From Anaerolineales bacterium UBA1429 (GTDB taxonomy: Bacteria > Chloroflexota > Anaerolineae > UBA1429), in assembly GCA_002329325.1 (NCBI GenBank), contig DCTX01000023.1:1-12366 (forward strand): a DNA stretch of 12,366 nt. Direction: 5' to 3'. Positions 12,336 through 12,366 of the stretch are shown in pieces. Numbering within the stretch: position 1 is the stretch's first letter; each line of letters starts with the position of its first letter. A model generated the notes under the pieces. The model had not been told where the DNA came from and did no database searches. It saw nothing but the letters and a program-made list of their open reading frames with translations. The position numbers and the translations under genes are program-made.

Positions 12336-12366
12336 CTAACCCTCGGCGGCTGCCTCCGGCTCCTCT
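12336..12366 (-). CDS. Possible 3' end of an unidentified gene entering from the right
   Basis: On the minus strand, one frame from the window edge reads EEPEAAAEG and then TAG (12336-12338). An acidic Ala/Glu/Pro-rich tail is a common protein end, and the direction matches the DinB-like gene 78 nt away. Ten codons are far too few to prove coding, and the frame could be chance. Confidence 0.25.
   Translation of the reverse strand, partial: EEPEAAAEG

Noticed and set aside
1..12366. Prophage, transposon, toxin-antitoxin or defence system
   Set aside because: No transposase, integrase, terminase or toxin-like gene was seen. The only AbrB-like domain is fused to a transport ATPase and has no partner toxin gene beside it.

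Overview
The window is visibly GC-rich and gene-dense. It most resembles the chromosome of a member of the Chloroflexota (an Anaerolineae-like lineage), judged from style only and not from a marker-gene search. The clues are surface proteins with Thr/Pro-rich 'TPTPTP' linkers after a lipobox, a transporter adaptor made as a lipoprotein (as expected without a classical outer membrane), and a membrane protein ending in a CPYG...DPYPG...C..D.DG.G.CD motif. No tRNA, rRNA, CRISPR array, transposase, integrase or phage gene was seen.

Layout, left to right. (1) A GC-rich perfect palindrome opens the window, followed by a GT4 glycosyltransferase (+) with its own extended -10 promoter. (2) A non-coding stretch (1336-1569) holds a near-consensus sigma70 promoter pointing left and a long imperfect inverted repeat enclosing further hairpins. 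This is a candidate structured RNA and the least explained element here. (3) A two-gene minus-strand unit encodes a PHP phosphoesterase (TTG start) and a HAD-like protein, 2 nt apart. (4) A divergent promoter pair (3007-3035 minus, 3077-3106 plus) separates that unit from a plus-strand lipoprotein of unknown function. (5) A minus-strand transporter operon runs from 7272 down to 3902: lipoprotein HlyD/MacA-type adaptor, ABC ATPase fused to a SpoVT/AbrB-like domain, then a second MacB/LolD-type ABC ATPase overlapping it by 4 nt. No FtsX/MacB-type permease is present. (6) A 368-nt gene-free stretch holds an inverted repeat in the leader of that operon and a strong hairpin downstream of rplI. (7) rplI (ribosomal protein L9) stands alone, without the usual rpsF-ssb-rpsR neighbours. 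(8) A cytoplasmic class C beta-lactamase-like serine hydrolase and a DUF4405-like four-helix membrane protein, both minus. (9) A GyrI-like ligand-binding protein (+) behind a TTGACA promoter, convergent with a DinB-like metal-site protein (-). (10) At the right edge, a short open frame may be the acidic tail of another minus-strand gene.

The only clear multi-gene functional units are the adaptor/ATPase/ATPase transporter operon and the PHP-HAD pair. The rest look like single-gene units with housekeeping or accessory roles. The points most worth following up are the ATPase-AbrB fusion, the missing permease, and the promoter-plus-inverted-repeat locus at 1338-1526.
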